From Isoetes taiwanensis (lineage: Eukaryota > Streptophyta > Lycopodiopsida > Isoetales > Isoetaceae), in contig JAJEKV010000004.1 in NCBI GenBank assembly GCA_021234155.1, positions 29,857,305 to 29,921,304 on the forward strand: a DNA stretch of 64,000 nt, in the 5' to 3' direction. The stretch's first letter is position 1, and every line of letters starts with the position of its first letter. The notes under the pieces were generated by a model. The model ran no database searches. It was not told the origin of the DNA and was given only the letters and a program-made list of their open reading frames with translations. Position numbers and translations under genes: made by a program. Below, piece by piece: positions 1-10,659 of this stretch.

Positions 1-480
1 TCGGCGTAGGAAGAGGATGCTTCTTCCATTGTGGCCGTGGGGACAGCGTCCTATAATGCCTAGGATGATGTCTAATGCCTACACCTCTCGTCGCCCTAGG
101 CGTGGAGGATGGCTTCCTCCCCAAAGTGGGCGTAGACTAGAGGTGCTTTCCTATCGATGCATGATCCTATATGATCCTATATCGATGCAGGTCCGACACT
201 ACGTCAGTATACATTTAATTATTTTAGAGTTGGTTGTTAGGGAACCACCCATTAATTACAATATATATGGATGCAAGGCTAATCTCCCGGCGTAGGAAGA
301 TTATGTTTCTTCCATCTTGGCCGTGGAGACAGCGCCCTATCATGCCTACGATGCTCACTCATGCCTACACCTTTAGTTGCCTTTGGCGTGAAGGGTGGCG
401 TCCTTCCCATATTTGGGCGTGAAGGATGGCGTCCTTCTTGTAGTAGGCATTGACTAGAGGTGCTTTCCTATCAATGCATG
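1..480 (-). repeat. Two direct repeat units near the 3' end of the retrotransposon (copy A)
   Basis: Two diverged units about 290-315 bases apart. GAAGAGGATGCTTCTTCCAT (9) pairs with GAAGATTATGTTTCTTCCAT (296), and TAGAGGTGCTTTCCTATC occurs near 138 and 453. The segment lies between the integrase end and the expected polypurine tract, so it is a 3' untranslated part of the element. The short ORFs on the plus strand are not credible genes. Confidence 0.7.
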
Positions 481-538
481 CCTGAATAACCTCTTATCTC
501 TCAAGCTCGTCTACTTCCGTGGCATCGAAAGTAGACTT

Positions 539-1010
539 TTAATCTACCTTCCACTCACCTATCGGTTCGGTGTTGACTACTTTGGTGACGAGTCGACCCT
601 TGCATTGCTCCATGAGTTGTGGGTACTGCTTCTCAAGATCTATTTGTAGTGCCCACGTAGCGTCTTCCACTGGTAAGTGTCCCTTTTCACTAGGTATTGG
701 AGAATTGAGATCTTCTTGTCTTCTTATAGGATCTGACAAGAAGAACCTCTGGAACAATCTCAAGGTGATCGTCCATTATTTCCAGTAACTTTTGTGTCTC
801 CAATACTTCCTTTGGATTAGGAGTGTGTTTCTTTAGGAGACTTACTTGGAAAACACTATGGATCTTCAAGTGTGCTGGCAGGTCCAACTTATAGGATTGG
901 TTACCTACTCTTTTGGTTATCCCAAATGGTCCAACCCACCTTGGAGCAAGCTTCTTGCAATTGTCGATGCAGAGCTTCAGCCAACTTTGTCCCCTAATCG
1001 CCGATGCTGT
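539..1010 (-). pseudogene. Gypsy integrase C-terminus with chromodomain-like end (copy A)
   Basis: Minus-strand frames joined by a frameshift near 700. The first part contains LPAHLKIHSVFQVSLLKK, the typical sequence after the integrase core of Ty3/Gypsy elements. The second contains LPVEDATWALQIDLEKQYPQ, which resembles the end of a chromodomain (normally WKG-x-P-x-x-E-A-T-W-E with a following helix and FP). Upstream (about 890-1010) another frame keeps PRWVGPFGITK-like residues, again shifted. In chromoviruses this domain directs integration to heterochromatin. The catalytic integrase core and all enzymes before it are missing here. The coding ends at a TAA near 539. Confidence 0.75.
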
Positions 1011-1115
1011 AATCGCCGATGCAGAGCTTCAGCCTAATCGCCGATGCTGTAATCGCCGATGCAAAGCTTCAGCCTAATCGCCAATGCTGTAATTGCTGAT
1101 GTAGAGCTTCTTGCT
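966..1115. repeat. Short tandem repeat, ~51-base period (copy A)
   Basis: Three to four units of the type CTAATCGCCGATGCTGTAAT followed by CGCCGATGCAGAGCTTCAGC. The copy B counterpart is 33003-33125, where GCTGTAAT is read as GTCAGAAT in each unit. Located inside the retrotransposon, just upstream (minus sense) of the integrase tail. It probably replaced coding sequence. Confidence 0.75.
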
Positions 1116-1497
1116 GCTAGAAGATATCTTCATACTTCCTCCACCAACTGTTGCATGTCAGCTAGCATTCGTTAACGTCTTAAATAAGCATTACAGTCTT
1201 GGACCCCTGCACGATCCCTGCTAGAGTTCCTTTAATGCATGCAATTATATTAATTTTCTTACGATAATATTTTTATACTAACATTATAGTAGTATTGGAT
1301 ATATTGCTTCCAATAGTATTATATTTAACTAACTGTTATATGATAACTTTACGACCTTTAAGATATGTCATCATACAATTATTGGGGCAATACTTATTTT
1401 TGAAAAGTATTTTAATTATTTATCATATGGCTAGGGTTTATATCATCGGATCCAAGTGTTGAGCGTGTGACTCTCGCTCGCTACTTGGTTGGTGGGG
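1116..1497. other. AT-rich non-coding stretch in retrotransposon
   Basis: No open frame, RNA or repeat was recognised. It contains runs such as TATATTGCTTCCAATAGTAT. The same sequence in copy B (33126-33507) is nearly unchanged. Confidence 0.5.
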
Positions 1498-1812
1498 TAA
1501 AAGCATGTTAGGGTGTCCCTTAAAAAGTATTATTTAGTGACTAAAAAAGTACCTAAAAAGGTACCCAGGACTGGGTACTGGGTACCTGTGTAATATCTCA
1601 ATAAAAGGTACATTCTAGAACTTTTATATATATTTTGGTCTCAGGTAGCATTATCTTTATCTTAGCTTTGAATATTAATGCGTCCTTGACTTTTATTTTG
1701 GACTTTTGTACTAGTTTTAATGAAGATAAAAATGAGAAAGTACCCAGTTCTGAAGTACCTAGTGTATGTACTTTTGCAGGTTCCAAAAGTGGTACACCCT
1801 AACATGCTTTTA
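1498..1812. mobile_element. Foldback/MITE-like element (copy A)
   Basis: About 315 bases. The left end TAAAAGCATGTTAGGGTGT and the right end ACACCCTAACATGCTTTTA are perfect inverted repeats of 19 bases. Similarity continues inward, with GTACCCAG-type words near both ends. No coding capacity of its own. Flanks GGTGGGG and CCCGGTG give no clear target duplication. It is probably a non-autonomous DNA transposon nested in the retrotransposon. Confidence 0.65.
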
Positions 1813-3247
1813 CCCGGTGATGTATCAACCTTACATGTATATACTTTATATTTGCTATACTTATGGAAAGATAGACAAATTTTTATTATATTTGTCAAGA
1901 CCCTATGAAAATTACTTAAATGCCTTTAGAAGGAATTACATCCTTGCGAAGGTTTAACTAAGATTTTATATAATTATTATCTTGCTTTATCTCGATACTA
2001 AGATATCTACACAAGACAAAACTATCTATGCAGTTATTATGGATTTATCAACAAGACATTAAAGCTTATGATACATGCCCTCATGGAGTGCTATCAATGC
2101 CCTACATAATAGTATACTTAAGATTATATAGTTTATGTGGTTATAAGGGGTTCACATCCCTGAATAATTTAATTAAGAGCTAGGCTACTAGCTCATTCCT
2201 AGGTGTGAATGCAGGCAATTGATCATGGTGTAAGAAAATTATACTTTTCCCATCATATATTCTATCTACACTTAGATGCAAAGCCTCTCCCCACCTTAGT
2301 TGTCGCACGCGCTAAGAATACATCTCCCCATTGAGCCGGTGTCGACTAATTTGGAGACGACTAATTTGCTCCTCCGCTTTAGTGCAATTGGCTATCACGT
2401 TAGTCTTGCATGCTGAAGGACACATAGACATTAAGCATCTATCCATCTTACGCTCTATCTGCTTTGGCTACTTGCAGAACGAACTCTATTCTAAGGGTCG
2501 ACTAATTTGATCGCGATTCAACCCCTAAGATGTAGGTAGGTTCAGTCCTAAGATTGAGCCCCCCACTTTCTTCATAAGAAAATGGTCCTACACCTCAATG
2601 TATCCTATCCCCTTAATTGATGTTGTCATAACATCTCACTATTCTATCTACCTTAAGAGGCTATATGATTCTAACTAATGCATTATTTCAATACCCTTAG
2701 CTAACATATTAAACCGTTTATGATGGATGCAGCCATCATGTTTAACATATCTATTCCTAAGCGATGAGTTACTGAATTATTTAGAACAATTCTAATTACA
2801 AGGTTTTATCATCATGACAATTTCTTTTGTCTCAAAAGACTATGCGATTCATACCTTTCATGTATTATTACATTTTACATTCTAGATATCCCCCTTCTTA
2901 GTTATTTACTCTCTTGGAATATTCCTATCAATTGAATTGATGTCATCATAACAAGTTGGCTGGACTTGTTAGATTACTTCTTTTCATTCGATTGAATTAT
3001 TCCTTGGAGGTACTAGCTTTATATATGGTCAACAATTATCCTAGTAATGATTCCTTCTTAACGAGGTGATCAATCTCACCAAGTGGTTTCAATATGTTGG
3101 ATGTCTGTTAACAATCATGTATAATTTTAGTTACTCCTATGCATTTTCTTCCCAATCGTTGACGCTTAGCTCAACTTGGGGCAGGGTGGTTTTTTAATTC
3201 ACATACTCAAAAAAGCATGTGGGCGACACATGTGCTGCACAGGTGCT
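1813..3247. other. AT-rich non-coding stretch (copy A)
   Basis: About 1.4 kb without credible coding frames or recognised repeats. Where a pol gene would be expected on the minus strand no protease, reverse transcriptase or RNase H motif is visible. Copy B (33792-35227) is nearly identical, one of the best conserved stretches between the copies. Confidence 0.5.
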
Positions 3248-3315
3248 GACTGCCCTTCATTGCCCTTCAAACTGCCCTTCATTGCCCTTCCATAGCCCTT
3301 CATTGCCCTTCAAAA
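3248..3315. repeat. TGCCCTTCAT short tandem repeat
   Basis: Six to seven copies of a 10-11 base word (TGCCCTTCAT, TGCCCTTCAAA, TGCCCTTCCATAG). The counterpart at 35228-35290 has the same organisation. Confidence 0.7.
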
Positions 3316-3589
3316 AATCATGAGTGTTTTCTATTATATAAAGGATATAATGAGCATATTAGTGATGCAAATGATGACGACATAAATTATTTGGTGAAGG
3401 TGCTTATATGTGCTGTGATGGTCAAAAAACTGGGTAGGTCAATAAAAAAGTTACCCGGCAATCCCTTCATGAGAAAATATAGAATGCCTTCCAATCCCAT
3501 TATGGATGTTATCATCCATAAGCCTATCCTACTCAACTATATGATCGTAGCTCCTCAATCTTGCTCGCATCTCATCCACTCGTTGCCTT

Positions 3590-5027
3590 CTTGAAGCAGC
3601 AAGGTAACGTTATTTCGAGTTGCTTGAGACTCTGAGCTCCTCCTCGATGTAGAGGTCAACTTTCTTCATTAGAAGCTTTCCATTATTGGTGGTTTTGATG
3701 GCGTGGTTGACCACTTGAACCCTATTATGTTACTTCCCAAAAGCCTGAAGGTGGTTCCGTTGACAAACATCCTCCACGTTGAATTCTCCATCTTGGCGGC
3801 TAAAGGATGCCACTGGATTCGATATTGTTGTGCCAAATCCATCCTTCGAGTCTTGTATCATGTTGACAGACAAGTGTTGAGGATGTTGCTCGCTTCACGC
3901 CTTCCAATTGTCCGACATCTCTTTTCTTTGATCTGTTACACTGTGAGAGGGAAGGAACAACAAGGGAAATTATGCATGCAAGGCATATAGCTTACACTAT
4001 TATGATTAGAAATACTACTAAATCTATTAGGCCCCCTTGGTGTCTCCCCTCGAGGTGCACACGTACTCCATGGCAGTGTTGTCGATGTTCCTCCTAGTGC
4101 ACTGGTGTTGAAGATATATATCCTCTTATTTGTATGTTAGCTCGTGCTCGATTGGTAGACTCTTTGATATGTTTGAGCTCTCCAATGTCTGTCGGCTGCG
4201 GCACAACTTGCTTCTGCTTCACATGCTAATGTGACGGTCGTTGATGCTTCGGCGTTCCGGTCTGCTTCTTAATCTTGTTCTTGGGCAATAATTGCTTCCC
4301 CTTCACAATGTCTGAAGATCTTTGGCGGCGCCTCTTGAAGTTGTGCGCAATTCCTTTGGCTAGACTCGTAAGGAGTTGTTCTCTTCATCAGTTGCCTTTC
4401 GAATCGTCGATCCTTGGGTTCGCAACATTGCATGCAAGTTGTCGTAGCTTGGTGAGATTTCTAGCTGATTCGTCAATTCTTTGGCTCGGTTCTCCTAGCC
4501 GCTTCTCCATCGAGCTTCTCATCTTACCTGTTTGATCTCCTCGATTTGATGGCTTAGATATTATCCCGTTCTACGGTGCTATGTTGCCTTCTAGACTTGT
4601 GGTACCTTCTAGTTGCACTTGATCATGCTCCACAGTTTTGAACCTCGTGTTGATTGCTAGCACTTCTCGAGCCTCCTGTTTGTGGCCTTTGTCCCTCAAT
4701 ACATGTGCATCTTCCTGGCAAATAAAGCCTCATGACTCTCCTCCATGATTGGTTTGATGTGGGTGATGATGTACTCTTATATCTGCGTAGCTTGACGCTT
4801 AAGTTGAAGAACTTTCTGCCCTAGATCTACTCTTGTCCTTGAATAGGTTGGCTATTGTCTTGAGCTCTCTTTTTGCCGAAGGTGCTTTGATTACTATCCT
4901 TGTCATTAAGGTGTTGAATGCTTCTATCTTGGGCGTTGAGGTCCCTCGTGTCGAAGATAACTTTGGCTTCTTCTCTTCTAATTGTTTTGTTGGTAGCAGG
5001 GATAGGTTCTATACGTACAAAATTCAA
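3590..5027 (-). pseudogene. Gag-position coiled-coil coding remnant (copy A)
   Basis: On the minus strand the first stretch from 5027 reads as 66 codons (starting MNFVRIEPIPATNK) and is followed, with frame changes, by charged helical sequence near 4830-4600 (words such as LKRQATADIKYIITHIKPIM can be followed in copy B) and by more coding-like debris to about 3600. It lies just after the leader in element sense, where gag sits. No zinc knuckle or standard gag domain was recognised, so it could instead be a captured host gene fragment. Confidence 0.4.
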
Positions 5028-5099
5028 ATTCCTGACGTATAAAGTAAAAAAATACGAATTTTTTAATAAAATACGTATTTAACGTATTTAAACCTCGCC

Positions 5100-5395
5100 G
5101 TAGGAAAAAATTTTGGCGTCTGCCGAAAGCTTAAAAGCCGTAATAAGCGTCTGCGAAAATTTCTTCGGCGTCAAAAGTGTCGACATTAAAATCTAAAAGG
5201 TGAGTTTAAGCGTCATAAAAAATCTAAAGTCGACATTCGACGATGCTACGCTAAAAGGTGAGTTTCAGCGACGCGAAAATTTCTTCAGCGTCGCCATGTA
5301 GTCCATTTGGCGTCGCTAGCTGGCTTGATGTTCGCGTCGTCTGTGATTTATCACGTTCAGCGTCTGCGAAAAAGTTTTCAGCGTCTGTGAAGTTT
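5100..5395. repeat. hAT left subterminal motif array (copy A)
   Basis: At least eight hits of GCGTCTGCGAAA or close variants (GGCGTCTGCCGAAAG near 5117, AGCGTCTGCGAAAAT near 5147, CAGCGACGCGAAAAT near 5267, CAGCGTCTGCGAAAAAG near 5360, CAGCGTCTGTGAAG near 5382). The same family fills the other end of the element. In copy B the core is read as CGCAGACGCTG, its reverse complement, at many matching positions. Confidence 0.7.
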
Positions 5396-6469
5396 TTTTA
5401 TATATCTTGGTAGCGGTGTTTCCTTTTTTGCGCCGCAAAGAAGGTATTCTTATGCGCCAACTTGCCTCCCAAAACCTTTTTTTTTGTTTTTTTTTGTTTT
5501 TAGACATTTTTTTTTGTTGTTTTTTTATAGTTAGGCTAGGCAAGGTCCTCGGTTAGGCCCCCTCTTTGTTGCCCCCTATGTAAGGGCGTGGCGATGGTGA
5601 GTGCCTTGTTGCGTGTAATTTGAGCTTGGCCTATTTTAGAAAAAGAATAAAAAATTAAAAAAAAACAATAATTGAAGACAAATAATAATTAAAGACCAAA
5701 AAAAAATAAAAAAAATATATATATATATCAAATTTTGTTGCCTTCCCTTTGAAAGGACAACTTTAGTATTAATTAGTTTTAGTGCCTTAGGGTTTCGTGT
5801 TATAGCAGTAGGCATGCCCTTGCACTGGTATTGCGCATTTATTTTGCGCCATGCGAGGGTGGGTGGCAATGCTGAAGTTTAAGGCAACTAGGGTCTCCCT
5901 CTTTAAGAAGTATAACCCTCACCTGCCGCTGTTGGCTTTGGTCACGCAGTGTCAAAAGGTGTGCGTTGTACTCTTATTGAGGGTTACGAGAATGTTTTAC
6001 TAATTCATACCCTAGTTTCTGATGGTGTTGTTGATGAAAGTCCGACACCAATAGGAACTGGCGTATGTTTTAGTAAGTATTCGATTGGTCTCATCTTTTG
6101 AAAAAGCGCGACCTGGGACAAGTGCAATGCATTTTAAACTTGCTAGCCTCGCATTTTAGCAGTAGCTGGGCTATAGATCATAAATCGTGTTTTGGTCATT
6201 TCATGTGTTACCCCATCCTTGGCCTTGCACATACATACTTATGAACCAATTAAAATTTATTAGTAATAGGATAAAATGTTAGGGTCTTAGCGTAGTAGCT
6301 TAAAATTAGCGTTTTGTTTTGGTTAAAGAAATTGATTTACCGTCATGTGCTAAGCACTAAATTGAATGTTTTATCTTTGCTTGACTTGTAGGTGTTGCTG
6401 TTGTCATTTGCGTATTGTCGTGGAGTCGCATTTTGCTAGCTAGCTAGACAAACCCTTAAAACAAGCAGT
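5396..6469. other. Low-complexity and upstream region of the kinase gene (copy A)
   Basis: Holds T-rich runs (5475-5530), A-rich runs and an AT microsatellite (5640-5730), then about 700 bases without a recognised exon. A plausible 3' splice site (TTGCTTGACTTGTAG, 6376-6390) lies 80 bases before the kinase ATG, so part may be a promoter and a 5' UTR intron. This is not proven. Copy B (37336-38382) matches. Confidence 0.4.
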
Positions 6470-7792
6470 ATGACTTCAGAAGAGACCTCAGCTCAGGATT
6501 TGGAATTGATTACCAACAGCGAGGAAGGATGGCTAGACTACCATGCAGGGCTGGTAAAAGATGCTGAGAGGGCTTTTAAGCTTCGAATGATGGAGCTAGA
6601 GCCTGAAAAGAGTGAGCAAGAGAGGTATACATGGATAGTGGGTAATATTAGCCGCACTACCGGGAATATGATCACAGAAGTTGGAAATTTAAATAGTCAT
6701 CGCTTGAGGCTAGAGCTAAAAGAAAAAGCCAGCACAAGGAATGTGGCGTGGACTAACAGAAAATTAAAGAAAGAAGCGCATCAACCCCCTCATCTTGTTA
6801 AGAAAGTGTTGGCGCAAACCATAAAAGTCAAACGTCCTGGTGAGACAGATAGGGAGTGGGAAGCTCGTAGAAGAGCAGATGCCAAGACAACTTGGTTTGC
6901 CAAAGTAGATTCATCACAAATAATAAACAGACAACGAATTGGTTCTGGTTCATATGGCGCAGTGTATAAGTGCAATATTTTAGGGTCTAGTTTTATTAAG
7001 GATGAACCTTATTGTGTAAAACTTCAACATGATAATTTTCATCCAAGTACAGATCCCAATAAGTTAGTGGAAGCTATGTTGAACATGAGGGAGTCTGGAA
7101 TGCAAGTTAGGCACGGGTGTATAATACGGTGCATTGGTAGCACAACCGGCCTAGAAAGACAAGGCTTAATTTTCCCTTTTTGGAATGGAGGTTCGTTGGC
7201 AACCTTCTTTACAAGTCATGGGTGCAATGCTTTTGCAGAGCTTGCATTTAAGAAGTTAGGAGCTGTCCCCAGAGTTGAGACGGACTTGAGGCGGCTTGAG
7301 GAGCGCAAAAAGAAAGAATTATTTGTTGCCTCTAGGGTTGGGGATTTGGCAATGTCATTTTGCAGCGGGCTACGAAAACTCCATCAAGAAAGATATTTGC
7401 ATATGGACTTGCATCTGGGCAATATATTGCTCCATTTTGATTATGGAAAGGAGAAGGGATGTATTGATCCTCAGGCTGTATACATTGGCATTTGTGATTA
7501 GGGTGAATCCAGGTTGATCGGCGAGACAGTGGAGGTAAAACGATGGCATTACAAGGGTTTGGATGGCGAGGGTAAGAAAAGAATTGAGATGGAAAGGGCC
7601 AGGCATCCATATATGCACGATGATCTTTATTTTGGTAGTGGCTCGAAGACAATGCCTGCAAGGATTGACTTTGATATGCACGGGGCAGCCTACATTGTCT
7701 ACTACTTGGCTGACTTTGCTAGTAAGCACTCCTACATGGAGTCAATAGGAAGCCTAGAGCAGCAAGGTAAGCATCGGAGAATGTGCGACTAG
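6470..7792 (+). CDS. Protein kinase-like gene carried in the hAT, one in-frame stop (copy A)
   Basis: A 343-codon frame from ATG 6470, then TAG (7499-7501), then 96 more codons in the same frame to 7792. Visible kinase features: glycine loop GSGSYGAV (residues 158-165), the likely ATP-anchoring lysine in YCVKLQ (184), a catalytic loop HMDLHLGNIL (311-320) with Asp313 and Asn318, and ICD at 341-343 where the DFG aspartate is expected. The stop takes the place of the DFG phenylalanine. After it come GES and, in the position of the activation and F-helix region, HPYMHDDLYFG and IDFDMHGAAYIVYYLADF. The 150 N-terminal residues are charged and probably helical. The catalytic loop has His-Leu in place of the usual Lys-Pro, so activity is uncertain. 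One base change (TGG or TTG to TAG), real or a sequencing error, would account for the stop. The family within plant kinases was not identified. Confidence 0.8.
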
Positions 7793-8384
7793 GAGGATGC
7801 TGCATGATGAAATAAGAGCACATAGACTAGAGCAGGCCTCGTGTCGCACACAGTACTGGTCGTGGAGATTATACTCCCACAGGTATCCCGGCCAATATCT
7901 TTGTATTATTCACGACAAAATGGTGCGTTGAGTCGCCAATGAGAGACAAAACACGAAAATTTGATATGGCCCAGCTACTTGACACCATGCGGAGCAGTTT
8001 TCATTGCTCTCCAATTCCGTGCACGAGGCCACAATTGGAATCAGATTGGATTCTTCAACTTGGCCACGGTGGGGACCTTGATGAGACAAAACTGGTCCTA
8101 GTCACGCTTAGCATGCATATTAAATGCATTATTCACACGACCATAAATTCACATTCAAACATTCTTGTACTCTATAATATTCCAAATAAATTCAGTAAAC
8201 GCTTGTTTGATGCTATTTGAGAAATTATTGTCTATGTGTATAGCTTAGCTCTTCTTTTCGCGTGTTTTTTGTGTTATTTATTGTGTGTTTTTTATATAAG
8301 ACTAACGAAAATTATAAAGACAAAAGTAAAAAGCACACCTATACAAGTCGGTCGGTAGCACCTATATAAGTCAACACTATAATT
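7793..8384 (+). other. Possible C-terminal extension of the kinase gene and spacer
   Basis: Coding-like frames continue after the kinase stop: from about 7798 a frame with LHDEIRAHRLEQASCRTQ runs to 7930, and ATG 7939 opens a 93-codon frame (MRDKTRKFDMAQLLD). Copy B keeps the DNA. This may be the kinase tail or a separate small gene, and no domain was recognised. From about 8150 the sequence is AT-rich and probably the 3' end. Confidence 0.35.
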
Positions 8385-9853
8385 ATGTCTCGTGAACAGG
8401 ATGACGAAGCTCTACACAACGACAACGTGGGTGCATCGGAGCAGCAGGGTCAGCATGAAATTTGAGAACCCCCTCTCCTTGGCGGAAAACCATGGAGAAC
8501 GAGCTTGAAATGTCTAGGCCGCTTTCGACAAATGGAGAGGGCGGCGGCACACATGCAATGGGCGAATGAGCAGTATCATACCATGTCACAATGATTGAGT
8601 TAAGAAGGCTGCGTCGCGATGGACGGCATGATTTCAAAAGAGGGATAATTGCACCATCATAGAGGTGCATAATGTGTCTACCATGGGCGAAACGAGCTTG
8701 AAATGGCGGCAAATGGAAGGCGGGGCACAGGCTATTGTTCGCGATGGAGCGTGCATAATCTGACGGCGTAATCACAAATTTGGACAAGAATGAGTTTGAA
8801 AGAGATTGGCCTAGTAGGAGGGGGTGAGTATAAGGCTCACGAGTGCAAGATTCTTTGTGGTTCGAGCAAAAGCAAAATCGGCGACATGTCAAGTGAAGGG
8901 ACATTTACCCCACAGCGGTGAGTTTAGTAAGAGTTTTCTTGCGCAGAAGTATACTATGAGCTTGTGAAGCCCGTAAATTATGGGAGTAGAAAATGGAGGC
9001 AAGGAAGTGGTAGTGGCGCACCAAGAGGGTCAAGCTATCGGAAGATAGCGAGAAGTGGGGGCACATGGTGAGCCTATCACCATTACATACCTTGTTCTTT
9101 GAAGCTATCCAACTTTTGGAGGTGGAGGGGGCCGTGAATGACCTTGTGGATATCAAGGCCCAATTGGAGAATGAGAGAAGTCGTAACCTAACACTTTCAG
9201 AAGAGAATATTAAGCTTGAAGGGCCGCCGATGGGTATGACAAGATGGCGCTGAATTAGAGGACACTAAGCGGCAACTAAGCGGCATTGAGCGAGAGGCAG
9301 CGGTCCTCGGGGAAAACAACGATCACTTGCGCAATTTGACCGGATCGTTAGACTCGACCCTTTTAGGGTGACTTCAGAGCAGTCGATATCCTATCTCCCT
9401 CGCGAGTATTTGTATGAGAGCCAGTGGGAAGAGCTAAAGGTTGCTGATTTCAGACATTGCCAATTGTGTGGTGACAACCTGACACAGGTGGGCTGGTACA
9501 CTCTAGGGTGTGGGCATCGTATGCACATGCGATGTGTTCTTGATTGGATGTTGTAAAGCCGCTTCTGTCCAATGCAAGACGGATGGATTTTTCCTGAGTT
9601 ACAATATGCCATATTAAATATGCAAGGTCGCATGCCAACTCTGCCACAACTTTCGCTCGCAGGAGGGATGGGCAGATGCACACATTTGAGAGTTATCGCG
9701 AGATGGAATTGTGGAGGGGAGTGGAGGAGCCGCGTGAAGGAGAGGCAGTGCCAGACATCAACCAATTCCTACCACCACCTCCAGGGCCGCAGGGTGATTG
9801 GGTTGACCCAAATGACCAATGAAAATGAGACATTAAATTTTGAGACAGATTAA
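8385..9853 (+). pseudogene. RING-H2 finger protein gene with coiled coil, broken (copy A)
   Basis: Starts ATGTCTCGTGAACAGGATGA (identical in copy B at 40278). Pieces on the plus strand: an acidic N-terminus to 8465, a shifted middle part, a coiled-coil segment (9065-9253, containing LVDIKAQLENERSRNLTLSE) and the finger from 9458: CQLCGDNLTQ, then GWYTLGCGHRMHMRC. This gives C-x2-C-x13-C-x-H-x2-H-x2-C, followed by an in-frame TAA (9554-9556, also in copy B) and then SRFCPMQD, where the seventh zinc ligand is present and the last Cys is replaced. The frame continues to 9853. RING proteins of this type are usually E3 ubiquitin ligases. Lies 160-600 bases after the kinase, same strand, inside the hAT. 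Confidence 0.65.
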
Positions 9854-9857
9854 ATTT

Positions 9858-9980
9858 TGACTTGTATCATTTTGTGAATGGATAAAGGTTCAGAACCAAA
9901 ATATTTGGGCCAACAATGCTTGTATCATTTTGTGAATGGATAATAAGGTTCAGAACCAAATTATTTGGGCCAACAATGCC
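9858..9980. repeat. Two 61-base direct repeats
   Basis: CTTGTATCATTTTGTGAATG followed by GATAAAGGTTCAGAACCAAA and TTTGGGCCAACAATGC occurs twice in tandem, likely in the 3' UTR of the RING gene. Also present in copy B (41695-41818). Confidence 0.8.
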
Positions 9981-10026
9981 TTTGACATTTGGACCTCTTG
10001 TGTTTGACGAGAAAAGGCATCAAGAC

Positions 10027-10400
10027 TTCCCAATCTCTTTTATCCTGGCTTAGTCTCTTTTGCTTGTCCTGTTTGTTGTATCTAAAGTGCCCCCTGGGAT
10101 GAGATCGCTCGCTCATTTTAGAGGGCACTTTAGATATATACAAACAGGATAATCGAAAAGAGAGTAAGCCTGGAGCGTGACCCTCTTGAATGGTTGTCAG
10201 CTCACCAGGCTTGATATTCTCCGCAGCAAACAATATAGACTTCTCGAAATTCTTGTTACCTCCTTTAGAAAGAGCGAGCTTTGCTCTGACTCTCTTTTGG
10301 GTGTCTCTGTGTTAATGTAGCTTAGTTACTTTGCTAGGTTATATTACACAAAGACGCCCCAAATGGGGGTCGGAGCAAAAATCGTTCGTTCTAAAAGAGA
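10027..10400. repeat. ~370-base repeat, first copy, with hairpin
   Basis: Direct repeat of 10806-11165 with few differences. It contains the hairpin 10068-10148, then TGATATTCTCCGCAGC, ATGTAGCTTAGTTACTTTGC and GGAGCAAAAATCGTTC landmarks. Non-coding or degraded. Confidence 0.85.
10068..10148. repeat. Hairpin H1
   Basis: Arms of 26 bases with two mismatches: CCTGTTTGTTGTATCTAAAG on the left and CTTTAGATATATACAAACAG on the right, plus a GTGCCCC/GGGCAC extension and about 25 bases of loop. Confidence 0.85.
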
Positions 10401-10500
10401 TTACAAGGTTTTTGAGTACTCTATTTTTATTGTGGCTGATATCAGCCTAGTGGTTGCTTGCGATTCTGTGGGTTCATTAGATGTTAGTGATCGATGAGTT

Positions 10501-10598
10501 CAAGCATCGAGACTTCCCAATCTTTCTTTCCCCTCCTCTTTGGGCGTTCCATTGTCCAAAGAGGGGTGAAAGCAAGGATTGGGAAGTCTCGATGCTTG
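10501..10598. repeat. Hairpin H2, perfect 22-base outer stem
   Basis: 98 bases. The outer stem is exact over 22 bases (AAGCATCGAGACTTCCCAAT on the left, ATTGGGAAGTCTCGATGCTT on the right). Pairing continues inward through CTCTTTGG/CCAAAGAG with small bulges to a 12-base loop. Size and shape resemble a plant miRNA or siRNA precursor or a small MITE. The right arm is intact in copy B (42423 end) while the left arm is damaged. Confidence 0.85.
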
Positions 10599-10659
10599 CA
10601 CTCAAGAGGTCTATTTGGGGATTCACGATGCTTTGACTCTTCATATTCCGTGAGTTCAG

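Noticed and set aside
5100-5400. CRISPR-like or simple satellite explanation of the GCGTCTGCGAAA motifs
   Set aside because: Spacing is irregular, the units are short and variable, and the arrays sit at both ends of a DNA transposon in a eukaryotic context.
7332-7729. Minus-strand ORFs of 109 and 119 codons over the kinase
   Set aside because: Antisense shadows of the kinase catalytic region. No domain recognised.
8383-8904. 173-codon minus-strand ORF
   Set aside because: Lies antisense to the RING gene region. The sense strand has conserved start and protein-like sequence in both copies, and the antisense frame is not kept in copy B.
9391-9765. 124-codon minus-strand ORF over the RING finger
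   Set aside because: It is a shadow of the RING coding frame. The zinc ligands are on the plus strand.
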